Part shown: piece by piece, positions 19,716 to 27,864 of the stretch
How positions within the stretch are numbered: position 1 is the stretch's first letter
Layout: each line of letters opens with the position of its first letter
Origin: JAHFUI01 sp039931615
Lineage (GTDB): Bacteria > Acidobacteriota > Vicinamibacteria > Vicinamibacterales > CAVVIG01
DNA: 64,000 bases
Assembly (NCBI GenBank): GCA_039931615.1
Contig: JBDTRR010000027.1
Span: 1 to 64,000 of the forward strand
Direction of reading: 5' to 3'
Notes under the pieces: model-generated
Database searches by the model: none
The model's input: the letters and a program-made list of their open reading frames with translations, nothing else
Told to the model about the DNA's origin: nothing
Translations under genes and position numbers: made by a program

Positions 19716-22471
19716 AGACGCGCGTGCTGGCGGTGGCGGTCGTCGTGGCGACGGTCCTGTGGGTGCGCCGGCTTGGGGTGGCGGACGCCGAGCTGCCGAC
19801 CACCGCCCTCGCGCTCGGTTTCACGCTGGTCGTCGCGATGGTCACCGGCGAACTGCTGCGGCGGTTTCATCTGCCCAGGCTTACCGGCTATCTCCTGTTC
19901 GGCATCCTGATCGGGCCGTATCTGGGGAACGTGATCACCGAGCCGATGGCCCGGCAGCTCCAGACCGCCAACGGTATTGCGACGACCCTGATCGCGCTGA
20001 TCGCCGGGCTGACGCTCAACATCGAGCGGGTTGGCCGGCGCACCGCCGGCACGGCCCGGATGATCGCGACGACGCTGGCGATCGCGATGGCCGGACTGTT
20101 CGTCGTGGCGTGGCTGGCCTGGGCGTGGCTGCCGATCGCGCCGGAGGCGGCCGGCGCGGCGAAGCTGGCGATGGTCGCGCTGTTCGTGATCATTGTCGTC
20201 AGCTTCTCGCCGACGATGACCGCGGCGGTGATCTCGGAGACCGGCGCGCGCGGCCGCCTCAGCGATCTGGTGCTGGCGATCGTGGTCGTCGCCGACCTGG
20301 TCGCCCTGGTCCTGTTCTCGCTGGCGCTGCAATTCGCCCGGGTGGCGCTTGCCGAGGGCGCCGCTTCGGACGTCAACGTGCTCGCCCGCCTGGCCTGGGA
20401 GATCGGCGGCGCGATCGGATTCGGCAGTCTGGTCGGCGCGCTGTTCGCGCTGTATCTGCGCTACGTGGCCCGCGAGGTCACCCTGGTGCTGCTGGGTGTC
20501 TGCGCGCTGCTCAGCCAGGTCGGGGTCACCCAGGGCTTCGAACCGCTGATCGCGGCGATGGCCGCCGGGATGGTGATCCAGAACGTCGCGATGCCGCAGG
20601 GCGACGCCTTGAAGGTGGCGATCCAGCGCGGCGCACTGCCGGTCCTCGTGGTGTTCTTCGTGACCACCGGGGCGTCGCTGCAGCTCGATGCGCTGGCCCG
20701 GATGGGGCTCTTGGCGATCGTCCTCGTCGCCGTGCGCGTCGCGCTGATCCGGATCGGTGTGCTGGCCGGGCTGCGGGCGTCGGGCCTCGACCGGAATACC
20801 GGCAGCTACGTGTGGACGGGATTGATCTCCCAGGCCGGCATCACGCTGGGACTGGCGGCGGTCCTGGCCGGCGAGTTTCCGACGTGGGGGAGCCGCCTCC
20901 AGACCATCCTGGTCGCGCTGATCGCGATCGACGAGCTGGTCGGGCCGTTGCTGTTTCGCACCGGGCTGGCGCGGGCGGGCGAGATCGACGCGCAGGTGCG
21001 GCATCCGCTGGTCGTGGTCTCGAATCGGGAGCCCTATCTGCATCGCTACGACGGGAACGGCGCCATCACCGTGGGTGCGACCACGGGCGGCGTCGGCGTC
21101 GCGCTCGACGCGTTGATGCGGGAGAAGGACGGCGTGTGGATCGCGTACGGCGACGGTGCGGCCGATCGGGCCGTCGTCGACGCCGACGACAAGGTGCGCG
21201 TGCCGCCTGACAACCCGTCCTATCAGCTGCGCCGGCTCTGGCTCGATTCGGCGGAGTACGCCGCCTATTACGGCGGCTTCGCCAACGAGGGACTCTGGCC
21301 GCTGTGCCACCTGGTCGACGTGCGCCCGCAGTTCCGCCACCAGGACTGGGCGGCCTATCAGAACGTCAACGCCCGCTTCGCGGCGGCCATCGACGAGGAA
21401 CTGCTGACCGACGACACGCCGGTCTTCATCCAGGACTACCATCTGGCGCTGGTCGCGGCGCGGCTGCGGGAGCGGCGGCCGGCGGCGCGCACCGCCCTGT
21501 TCTGGCACATCCCGTGGCCGTATCCGGATCGCCTGCGCATCTGCCCGTGGCGGCGCGAGATCCTGGCCGGGCTGCTGGCCAACGACCTGGTCGCCTTTCA
21601 ACTGGAGCGCGACCGCCGCAACTTCGTCCTCGCCGTCGAGGACGAACTGGAGGCCGAAGTCGACTCGCAGGGCCAGCGGGTGTGGTTCGGCGGGCGCGTC
21701 TGTACCGTGACCGCCGTGCCGATCGGCGTCGACTACGATCGCATCCAGACGGTCAGTGCCGATCCGGCGCTGCCGCTCGAGCAGCAGCGGCTCCGTCAGG
21801 CCTTCGGTCTGGAGTCCGGTCTGCTCGGACTGGGCGTCGACCGGCTCGACTACACCAAAGGCATTCCCGAGCGCCTCGAGGCGCTCGATCGCCTCTTCGC
21901 CCGCCGGCCGGCGCTGCGCGGCCAACTCACCTTCGTCCAGATCGGCGTGCCGTCCCGGTCGGATCTCGACAGCTACAGCGCGATCGAGTCGGCGATCGAC
22001 CGCAAGGTGAACGAAGTCAACGCGCGGCACGGCATCCCAGGCCGGCCGCCGCCGATCTACTTCCACAAGGCGGCGCTCACCCTGCCCAGCCTGGTCGCGC
22101 TGTATCGCCTGGCGCAGGTCTGCGTCGTCAGCTCGCTGCACGACGGCATGAATCTGGTGGCCAAGGAGTTCGTGGCGGCCCGCGACGACGAAGACGGCGT
22201 CCTGGTGTTGAGTGCGCTGGCCGGCGCCGCGCAGGAACTGCGCGACGCCATCATCATCAACCCCTACGACATCGACGACTTCACCGGCGCACTGATCCGG
22301 GCGCTCGACATGCCGCTGCCGGAGCGCCGGGCGCGGATGCAGTCGATGCGGCGGATTGTCGCCGGCCGCAACGTGTTCGGCTGGGCCTCTGACATCCTCG
22401 AAGGTCTCGAGAGCCTCTGGACCAAGCCGCTCGAATACGCCGCCCGCGCCCCTGAGGACACGCCGGTCTGA
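19712..22471 (+). CDS. otsA: Fusion: CPA2-type cation/proton antiporter and trehalose-6-phosphate synthase
   Basis: 919 residues in one uninterrupted frame. Residues about 28-420 form a 12-helix Kef/CPA2 antiporter domain (LPRLTGYLLFGILIGPYLG, SFSPTMTAAVISETGARG, the helix Asp in VVVADLVALV). Residues 431-910 are a complete GT20 synthase: start VVVSNRE, QDYHL, HIPWPYPDRL, VDRLDYTKGIPER with the phosphate-binding Arg and Lys, and HDGMNLVAKEF. It makes trehalose 6-phosphate from UDP- or other NDP-glucose and glucose 6-phosphate. The join (GLARAGEIDAQVRHPLVVV) has no stop or strong internal start. With otsB upstream this gives a full pathway physically tied to an ion transporter. I know no characterised protein of this architecture. 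Confidence 0.92.
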   Translation: MKTRVLAVAVVVATVLWVRRLGVADAELPTTALALGFTLVVAMVTGELLRRFHLPRLTGYLLFGILIGPYLGNVITEPMARQLQTANGIATTLIALIAGLTLNIERVGRRTAGTARMIATTLAIAMAGLFVVAWLAWAWLPIAPEAAGAAKLAMVALFVIIVVSFSPTMTAAVISETGARGRLSDLVLAIVVVADLVALVLFSLALQFARVALAEGAASDVNVLARLAWEIGGAIGFGSLVGALFALYLRYVAREVTLVLLGVCALLSQVGVTQGFEPLIAAMAAGMVIQNVAMPQGDALKVAIQRGALPVLVVFFVTTGASLQLDALARMGLLAIVLVAVRVALIRIGVLAGLRASGLDRNTGSYVWTGLISQAGITLGLAAVLAGEFPTWGSRLQTILVALIAIDELVGPLLFRTGLARAGEIDAQVRHPLVVVSNREPYLHRYDGNGAITVGATTGGVGVALDALMREKDGVWIAYGDGAADRAVVDADDKVRVPPDNPSYQLRRLWLDSAEYAAYYGGFANEGLWPLCHLVDVRPQFRHQDWAAYQNVNARFAAAIDEELLTDDTPVFIQDYHLALVAARLRERRPAARTALFWHIPWPYPDRLRICPWRREILAGLLANDLVAFQLERDRRNFVLAVEDELEAEVDSQGQRVWFGGRVCTVTAVPIGVDYDRIQTVSADPALPLEQQRLRQAFGLESGLLGLGVDRLDYTKGIPERLEALDRLFARRPALRGQLTFVQIGVPSRSDLDSYSAIESAIDRKVNEVNARHGIPGRPPPIYFHKAALTLPSLVALYRLAQVCVVSSLHDGMNLVAKEFVAARDDEDGVLVLSALAGAAQELRDAIIINPYDIDDFTGALIRALDMPLPERRARMQSMRRIVAGRNVFGWASDILEGLESLWTKPLEYAARAPEDTPV

Positions 22472-22813
22472 GCGCCGGCGGGCCGTCCAGGACGGCACGC
22501 CAGGAGTGCGCCGATCCGGAAAACGTACCTGGTACCCTTTCTTTCGACAGCGCCGGTGCGCACCGAAGGGTCCGAATCTTCGGAAAAGGCACCTGGCTCC
22601 TTTTTTCGGGGCTGTGCAATTCTGCACATCGCGGGAATCGGCGTTTCGACATCATGAAGCCGCACGGGGAACAGGAGAGCGGCGAAGTCGTCGGGCTGGT
22701 CGCCTGTCTGTCGGCGATGAAAGGGAAGTAGCGGATGGGGGCTCCCAACTCCGGGATGATTTTGGTGATGACGCGCCGATCTTCCGAGTCACCCCGGAAG
22801 CGGTGCCGACGCC
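22472..22813. repeat. Intergenic region with a pair of REP-like repeats
   Basis: This 342-bp gap contains two related blocks. CGGAAAACGTACCTGGTACC with its CTTTCTTTCG tail is at 22517-22546. CGGAAAAGGCACCTGGCTCC with a TTTTTTCG tail is at 22581-22608. Both read as GGAAAA-x-ACCTGG-x-CC-T-rich. Each ends in a T-run after a short dyad (GTACCTGGTAC in the first), so they could terminate the otsA operon. The remainder, 22609-22813, holds no gene I can support. Confidence 0.6.
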
Positions 22814-23995
22814 ATGCTTGATGCGTTCGTTGCCGAACACCGCGAAGAGATCCTGCGCCGCTGCCGCGCCAAGGTGGCGACGCGGGCGGAACCCACCCCG
22901 ACGCCGGCGGAGCTGGCCTACGGGGTGCCCCGGTTTCTCGATCAGCTGGTTGACGCGCTGCGCGATCGGCTGCTGTCGACCTCGGCGATCAACGACAGCG
23001 CGGCGCTCCATGGCCACAATCGCCATCTCCAGGGATTCAGCGTCTCTCAGGTCGTCCACGACTATGGCGACGTCTGTCAGTCGATCAGCGACCTCGCGCT
23101 GCAGCTGAATGCGCCGATCAGCGTCGAAGACTTCCGCACCCTGAATGGCTGCCTGGACGACGCCATCGCCAGTGCCGTCACCGAGCACGGCCGCGGCAAC
23201 CAGTCGCAGGTCGACGCGGCGGCGGCGCGCGACGACGAACGCCTCGGCTTCCTCGCGCACGAGATCCGCAATCTCGTCGGTACCGCCTCGGTGGCATTCG
23301 AAGTGCTCAGGACCGGCAAGGTCGGGGTCGAAGGCAGTACCGGCAAAGTGCTGCAGCGCAGTCTCTCGGCCCTTCGCGATCTCATCAACCGATCGGTCGC
23401 CGAGGTGCGGCTCCGACACGACATCCGGGATCGGACCAGGTTTGACATCGCGGCGTTCATCGCCGACCTCGGCCCGGCGGCGAGGCTCGACGCCGACGCC
23501 CGAGGACTGTCGTTCCACGTCCTCCCGGGGGATGCCGAGGTGCAGGTCGACGCCGACCGGGCCATCCTGGCCGCGACCGTGGCCAATCTGCTGCAGAACG
23601 CCTTCAAGTTCACCCGGCCCGGGACCGCCGTCACCCTGCGCGCCAGCGCCACTTCCGAACGGGTCCTGATTGAAGTCGAGGATGAATGTGGCGGGCTGCC
23701 CGAAGGGAACGTCGCCGGGCTGTTCCAGCCGTTCGAGCAGCGGGGCGTCGACCGTTCGGGGCTCGGCCTCGGTCTGGCGATCAGCCGCTGGGGCGCGGAA
23801 GCGAATGGCGGCCGCCTCGACGCGCGCAATCTGCCCGATCACGGCTGTATCTTCACCGTCGATCTGCCGCGGCCGGACCGCCCCCCTTTTGCCGCCCTGG
23901 TCCACGGAGACGCCGCGATTACCGCACCACCTCCGCCGCCAGCGTCACCGCCGCCATCATCCCCGCGACCGTCGGGGGCCCCGATTCGTGACTGA
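22814..23995 (+). CDS. Soluble sensor histidine kinase
   Basis: 393 residues, no transmembrane segment. The N-terminal 130 residues form an all-helical RsbRD-like sensory domain (HNRHLQGFSVSQVVHDYGDV). The H-box FLAHEIRN has phospho-acceptor His149. The ATPase domain has N-box NLLQNAFKFT, G1 DECGGLP and G2 GLGLGLAIS. The C-terminus is a Pro-rich tail of about 40 residues. No response regulator is adjacent. Its stop overlaps the acetate kinase start by 8 bp, an unusual coupling of a sensor with central metabolism. No ribosome site is visible at 22814, so the start is uncertain. Confidence 0.9.
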   Translation: MLDAFVAEHREEILRRCRAKVATRAEPTPTPAELAYGVPRFLDQLVDALRDRLLSTSAINDSAALHGHNRHLQGFSVSQVVHDYGDVCQSISDLALQLNAPISVEDFRTLNGCLDDAIASAVTEHGRGNQSQVDAAAARDDERLGFLAHEIRNLVGTASVAFEVLRTGKVGVEGSTGKVLQRSLSALRDLINRSVAEVRLRHDIRDRTRFDIAAFIADLGPAARLDADARGLSFHVLPGDAEVQVDADRAILAATVANLLQNAFKFTRPGTAVTLRASATSERVLIEVEDECGGLPEGNVAGLFQPFEQRGVDRSGLGLGLAISRWGAEANGGRLDARNLPDHGCIFTVDLPRPDRPPFAALVHGDAAITAPPPPPASPPPSSPRPSGAPIRD

Positions 23996-25187
23996 CGCCG
24001 CTCCGTCTCCGCTCGTCCTGGCAGTGAACGGCGGCTCCTCGAGCATCAAGTTCGCCCTGTTCAACGTCGCGCCGCCGTCGGACGAGATCCGGCGCGGATC
24101 GGTGACCGGAATCGGGACCTCCAACGCGACACTGATCCTCGACAGCGAGGGCGGTCAGCAGCGCCTCCACCTGGCGGGCCCGAGCGCGACACCAGGCGGT
24201 GCCGTCGACCGGATCGTCGCGGCGTTGCGGCCAGACGTCGATCCGCCGCCGCTGGCCGCCATCGTTCATCGCCTCGTACATGGGGGTGAACAGTTCCATC
24301 GATCGCAGCCCATCACCGCCGCGGTGATCGCTGGTCTGCGTTCGCTGGTGCCGTTCGCGCCGAACCACCTGCCCGGAGAAATCGCCCTGATCGATGCGTT
24401 CATGACCGCGATTCCCGGTGTTCCCCAGATCGCCTGCTTCGATACGGCCTTCCATCACGATCTCCCGGCGATCAGCCGCACGCTGCCGGTCGCGCCGTTG
24501 CCGGGGCTGCGGCGCTACGGCTTCCATGGTCTCTCTTATGCGTTTCTCATGTCGCGGCTGAACGAAATCGGCGGTGACGAGGCGCACGGTCGCGTTGTGC
24601 TGGCGCATCTCGGCAACGGGGCGAGTCTCGCCGCGGTGCACGATGGACGCTGCGTCGACACGAGCATGGGATTGACGCCGGCCGGCGGGCTGGTGATGGG
24701 CACCCGCACCGGCGACCTCGACCCGGGTGTCGTCACCTTCCTGGCGCGGAGCGGAAATCTACCGGTGGAGGAGATCGACCGGCAGTTGACCGGCGAGTCC
24801 GGGCTGCGCGGCATTTCGGGGCGCAGCGCCGACATGCGGGAACTGCTCGCGCACGAAGCCTCCGATCCGCGGGCGCGCCTGGCCGTCGACATCTTCTGCT
24901 ATCAGGTCAGGAAATGGATCGGCGCCTTCGCCGCGGCGCTCGGCGGATTGGATACACTGGTCTTCTCCGGGGGCATCGGCGAAGCGGCTCCGGTCGTGAG
25001 AAGCCGGATCTGCAGCGAGCTGTCCTTCCTGGGAGTGCGGCTGGAGGAAGCGCTGAACGCGGTTGGCGCCCCGATGATCTCGGCGCCGGCCGCCCGAGTC
25101 CGCGTCCGCGTGGTGCCGACCAACGAAGCGCTGATGATGGCCCGTGAGGCGCGCCAGGTGCTGGCGGAATCCAATCTCGCGACGTGA
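23988..25187 (+). CDS. ackA: Acetate kinase
   Basis: Catalyses acetyl phosphate plus ADP to acetate plus ATP. The GTG at 23988 is chosen as start because it gives the family-typical length (399 residues) and places VLAVNGGSSSIKFALF at the N-terminus; the frame is open further upstream but that part is inside the kinase gene. Signatures: NGGSSSIKF, AIVHRLVHGGE, FDTAFHHDLP, RRYGFHGLS, HLGNGASLAAV, TPAGGLVMGTRTGDLDPG. It overlaps the histidine kinase gene by 8 bp and phosphoketolase by 4 bp (GTGA). Confidence 0.96.
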   Translation: MTDAAPSPLVLAVNGGSSSIKFALFNVAPPSDEIRRGSVTGIGTSNATLILDSEGGQQRLHLAGPSATPGGAVDRIVAALRPDVDPPPLAAIVHRLVHGGEQFHRSQPITAAVIAGLRSLVPFAPNHLPGEIALIDAFMTAIPGVPQIACFDTAFHHDLPAISRTLPVAPLPGLRRYGFHGLSYAFLMSRLNEIGGDEAHGRVVLAHLGNGASLAAVHDGRCVDTSMGLTPAGGLVMGTRTGDLDPGVVTFLARSGNLPVEEIDRQLTGESGLRGISGRSADMRELLAHEASDPRARLAVDIFCYQVRKWIGAFAAALGGLDTLVFSGGIGEAAPVVRSRICSELSFLGVRLEEALNAVGAPMISAPAARVRVRVVPTNEALMMAREARQVLAESNLAT

Positions 25188-27562
25188 GCCCGACGCCGAT
25201 GTCGAACCCGTTACCCTTGCCGGAGTCGCTGCGGCGCCTGGACGCCTACTGGCGCGCCGCGAACTACCTGGCCGTCGGCCAGATCTATCTGCTCGACAAC
25301 CCGCTGCTGCGCGAGCCGCTGCAGCCGTCGCACATCAAGCCGCGGCTGCTGGGACATTGGGGAACCACGCCCGGCCAGAATTTCATCTACGCGCACCTGA
25401 ACCGGCTGATCACGTCGCTCGATCTCGACATGATCTATCTGTCGGGGCCCGGCCATGGCGGCCCGGCTGTGGTTGCGAACGTCTACCTGGAGGGCGTCTA
25501 CAGCGAGGTGTATCCGGCGATCACGCAGGACCTGGCCGGTCTGGCGGCGCTGTTCCGGCAGTTCTCGTTCCCGGGCGGCATCCCGAGCCACGTCGCACCG
25601 GAAACGCCTGGCAGCATTCACGAAGGCGGTGAGCTGGGCTATTCGCTGAGCCACGCCTTCGGGGCGGTCTTCGACAACCCGAACCTGATTGCAGCGTGCG
25701 TGATTGGGGATGGGGAGGCCGAAACCGGTCCGCTGGCCACCGCCTGGCACTCCAACAAGTTTCTCAACCCGGCCAGCGACGGCGCCGTGCTGCCGATTCT
25801 GCACCTGAACGGGTTCAAGATTGCGAACCCGGCGGTGCTGGCGCGCATCCCGCGCAGCGAACTGGCGGCGCTGCTGCGCGGCTACGGCTGGACGCCGCAC
25901 TTCGTCGAGGGCGATGACCCGGCACGACTGCATGTGGAAATGGCCCGGACCCTCGATGCCGCGGCGCAGACGATCCGGGACGTCCAGGCCGCCGCGCGCA
26001 GCGGGGGCGCACCGTCGCGCCCGGCGTGGCCGATGATCGTCCTGGCGACGCCGAAAGGCTGGACCGGGCCGAAGGTCGTCGATGGACAGCGGATCGAAGG
26101 CACGTTCCGCGCCCACCAGATTCCATTGACGTCGCCCCGCACCAACCCCGAGCATCTCCGGCTGCTCGAAGTCTGGCTGCGCAGCTATCGTCCGGAGGAG
26201 CTGTTCGATGCGGCGGGCCGCCTGGAGCCCGATCTCGCGGCGCTGGCGCCCTCGGGGTCGCGACGGATGGGGGCCAATCCCCAGGCGAACGGCGGACGGC
26301 TGCTGGTCGATCTGCGGCTGCCGGATTTCACCGCCTACGGCGTCGCGGTTGAAGATCCGGGCGCCGCCGATGCGGAGGACACGCGCGTGCTCGGCCGCTT
26401 TCTCCGGGACGTCATCACCCAGAACGCCGATCAGGCCAACTTCCGGCTGTTCGGGCCTGACGAGACGGTGTCGAACCGGCTCGACGCGGTGTTCGAGGTG
26501 ACGTCCCGCCAGTGGATGGCCGATCAGACAGCCGACGATGAATGGCTGGCGCCCGAGGGACGGGTGATGGAGATGCTGAGCGAGCACCAATGCCAGGGCT
26601 GGCTCGAGGGCTATCTGCTGACCGGCCGGCACGGGCTGTTCAACACCTACGAAGCATTCGTCCACGTCGTCGATTCGATGTTCAACCAGCATGCGAAATG
26701 GCTGAAGACGACCCGCACCCTGGCGTGGCGCGCCCCGCTGGCGTCGCTGAACTACCTGCTGTCGAGCCACGTCTGGCGGCAGGATCACAACGGCTTCACC
26801 CATCAGGACCCCGGTTTCATCGACGTCGCCCTGAACAAGACGCCGGAAGTCGTCCGCGTCTACCTGCCGCCCGATGCCAATTGCCTCCTGAGCGTGATCG
26901 ACCATTGCCTGCGCAGCCGTCACTACGTCAACATCGTCGTGGCGGGCAAGCATCCCGCGCCGCAGTGGCTCGACATGCCGGCCGCCGCCCGGCACTGCGC
27001 GGCGGGAATCGGCCGCTGGGACTTCGCCTGCAGCGACGATGATGGCGAGCCCGACCTGGTGATGGCGGCGGCGGGCGACGTGCCGACCCTCGAAATATTG
27101 GCCGCCGTGGCGCTCCTCAAGGCGGCGCTGCCCGAGCTGAAGATCCGGATGATCAACGTCGTCGATCTGATGCGGCTGCAGCCCGAGATCGAGCATCCGC
27201 ATGGACTCAGCGACGCGCGGTTCGATGCGCTGTTCACGCGCGACAAGCCGGTAATTTTCGCGTACCACGGCTATCCGTGGCTGATCCATCGGCTGACCTA
27301 TCGCCGCGCCAACCACCACAACATCCACGTCCGCGGCTACAAGGAACGGGGCACCATCACCACCCCGTTCGACATGACGGTCCTCAACGATCTCGATCGG
27401 TTCCACCTTGCCGCCGATGCGCTGGTGCGCCTGCCGCACCTCGGCGCCAGAGGCGACGCCGCGCGCGCGCAGTTCGAGGCCAGACTGGACGCGCATCGCG
27501 CCTACATCAGGATGCACGGGGAAGACCTGCCCGAGATTCGCGACTGGCGCTGGCCCAACTGA
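25184..27562 (+). CDS. xfp: Xylulose-5-phosphate/fructose-6-phosphate phosphoketolase
   Basis: 792 residues, full family length. This thiamine-diphosphate enzyme splits xylulose 5-phosphate or fructose 6-phosphate with phosphate to acetyl phosphate plus an aldose phosphate. Signatures: YLAVGQIYLLDNPLL, HWGTTPGQNFIYAHLNR, SGPGHGGPA, and the thiamine-binding GDGEAETGPLA. GTG at 25184 or ATG at 25199 may be the start. Its acetyl phosphate is the substrate of the immediately upstream, overlapping ackA, giving a two-enzyme ATP-yielding phosphoketolase shunt. Confidence 0.97.
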   Translation: MSPTPMSNPLPLPESLRRLDAYWRAANYLAVGQIYLLDNPLLREPLQPSHIKPRLLGHWGTTPGQNFIYAHLNRLITSLDLDMIYLSGPGHGGPAVVANVYLEGVYSEVYPAITQDLAGLAALFRQFSFPGGIPSHVAPETPGSIHEGGELGYSLSHAFGAVFDNPNLIAACVIGDGEAETGPLATAWHSNKFLNPASDGAVLPILHLNGFKIANPAVLARIPRSELAALLRGYGWTPHFVEGDDPARLHVEMARTLDAAAQTIRDVQAAARSGGAPSRPAWPMIVLATPKGWTGPKVVDGQRIEGTFRAHQIPLTSPRTNPEHLRLLEVWLRSYRPEELFDAAGRLEPDLAALAPSGSRRMGANPQANGGRLLVDLRLPDFTAYGVAVEDPGAADAEDTRVLGRFLRDVITQNADQANFRLFGPDETVSNRLDAVFEVTSRQWMADQTADDEWLAPEGRVMEMLSEHQCQGWLEGYLLTGRHGLFNTYEAFVHVVDSMFNQHAKWLKTTRTLAWRAPLASLNYLLSSHVWRQDHNGFTHQDPGFIDVALNKTPEVVRVYLPPDANCLLSVIDHCLRSRHYVNIVVAGKHPAPQWLDMPAAARHCAAGIGRWDFACSDDDGEPDLVMAAAGDVPTLEILAAVALLKAALPELKIRMINVVDLMRLQPEIEHPHGLSDARFDALFTRDKPVIFAYHGYPWLIHRLTYRRANHHNIHVRGYKERGTITTPFDMTVLNDLDRFHLAADALVRLPHLGARGDAARAQFEARLDAHRAYIRMHGEDLPEIRDWRWPN

Positions 27563-27864
27563 TTCGGCGACCTGCCGGTGCGTCCATCTGTGCGGAATCG
27601 CACAGTGTGCTGATTTGAACCGCAGCCATCCTTCCAAACTGTCACTGTAGCGGGACGGGTCGCTGGACCCGCGTCGGCAGATCTCGACGCTCGCGCCATA
27701 CGGCGCTGATCGTCCATGACGGTCCGGCTGAAGCCGGACCCCACGTACGTGGAATGTAGAAGCCGGACCCACGTACCTCGCTGTAGAAGCCGGACCCCCT
27801 CGTACGTGAATGCAGTGCAACTCCCGCGGGCGCGCCGCCGCGACGGGAACCCTCACTCAGGCCT
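27563..27864. repeat. Intergenic region with palindromic repeats
   Basis: Right after xfp, CTGTGCG (27588-27594) and CGCACAG (27599-27605) form a 7-bp hairpin with a 4-base loop. Further on, GGTCCGGCTGAAGCCGGACC (27721-27740) is followed directly by the palindrome CCACGTACGTGG (27741-27752), then two degenerate copies of GTAGAAGCCGGACCC ending with CGTACGTG. These belong to the CCGGCTGAAGCCGG family seen elsewhere in the window. No gene is supported here. Confidence 0.8.

Noticed and set aside
19370..22627. Open frame of over 1,000 codons antisense to the antiporter and OtsA coding region
   Set aside because: Its translation is Arg/Gln/Asp/His-rich low-complexity sequence without any family motif, and the other strand has complete conserved domains. 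Long antisense frames are expected in very GC-rich genes.
25211..27856. Long antisense open frame across phosphoketolase
   Set aside because: The sense strand carries all phosphoketolase motifs; the antisense translation has no recognisable domain.
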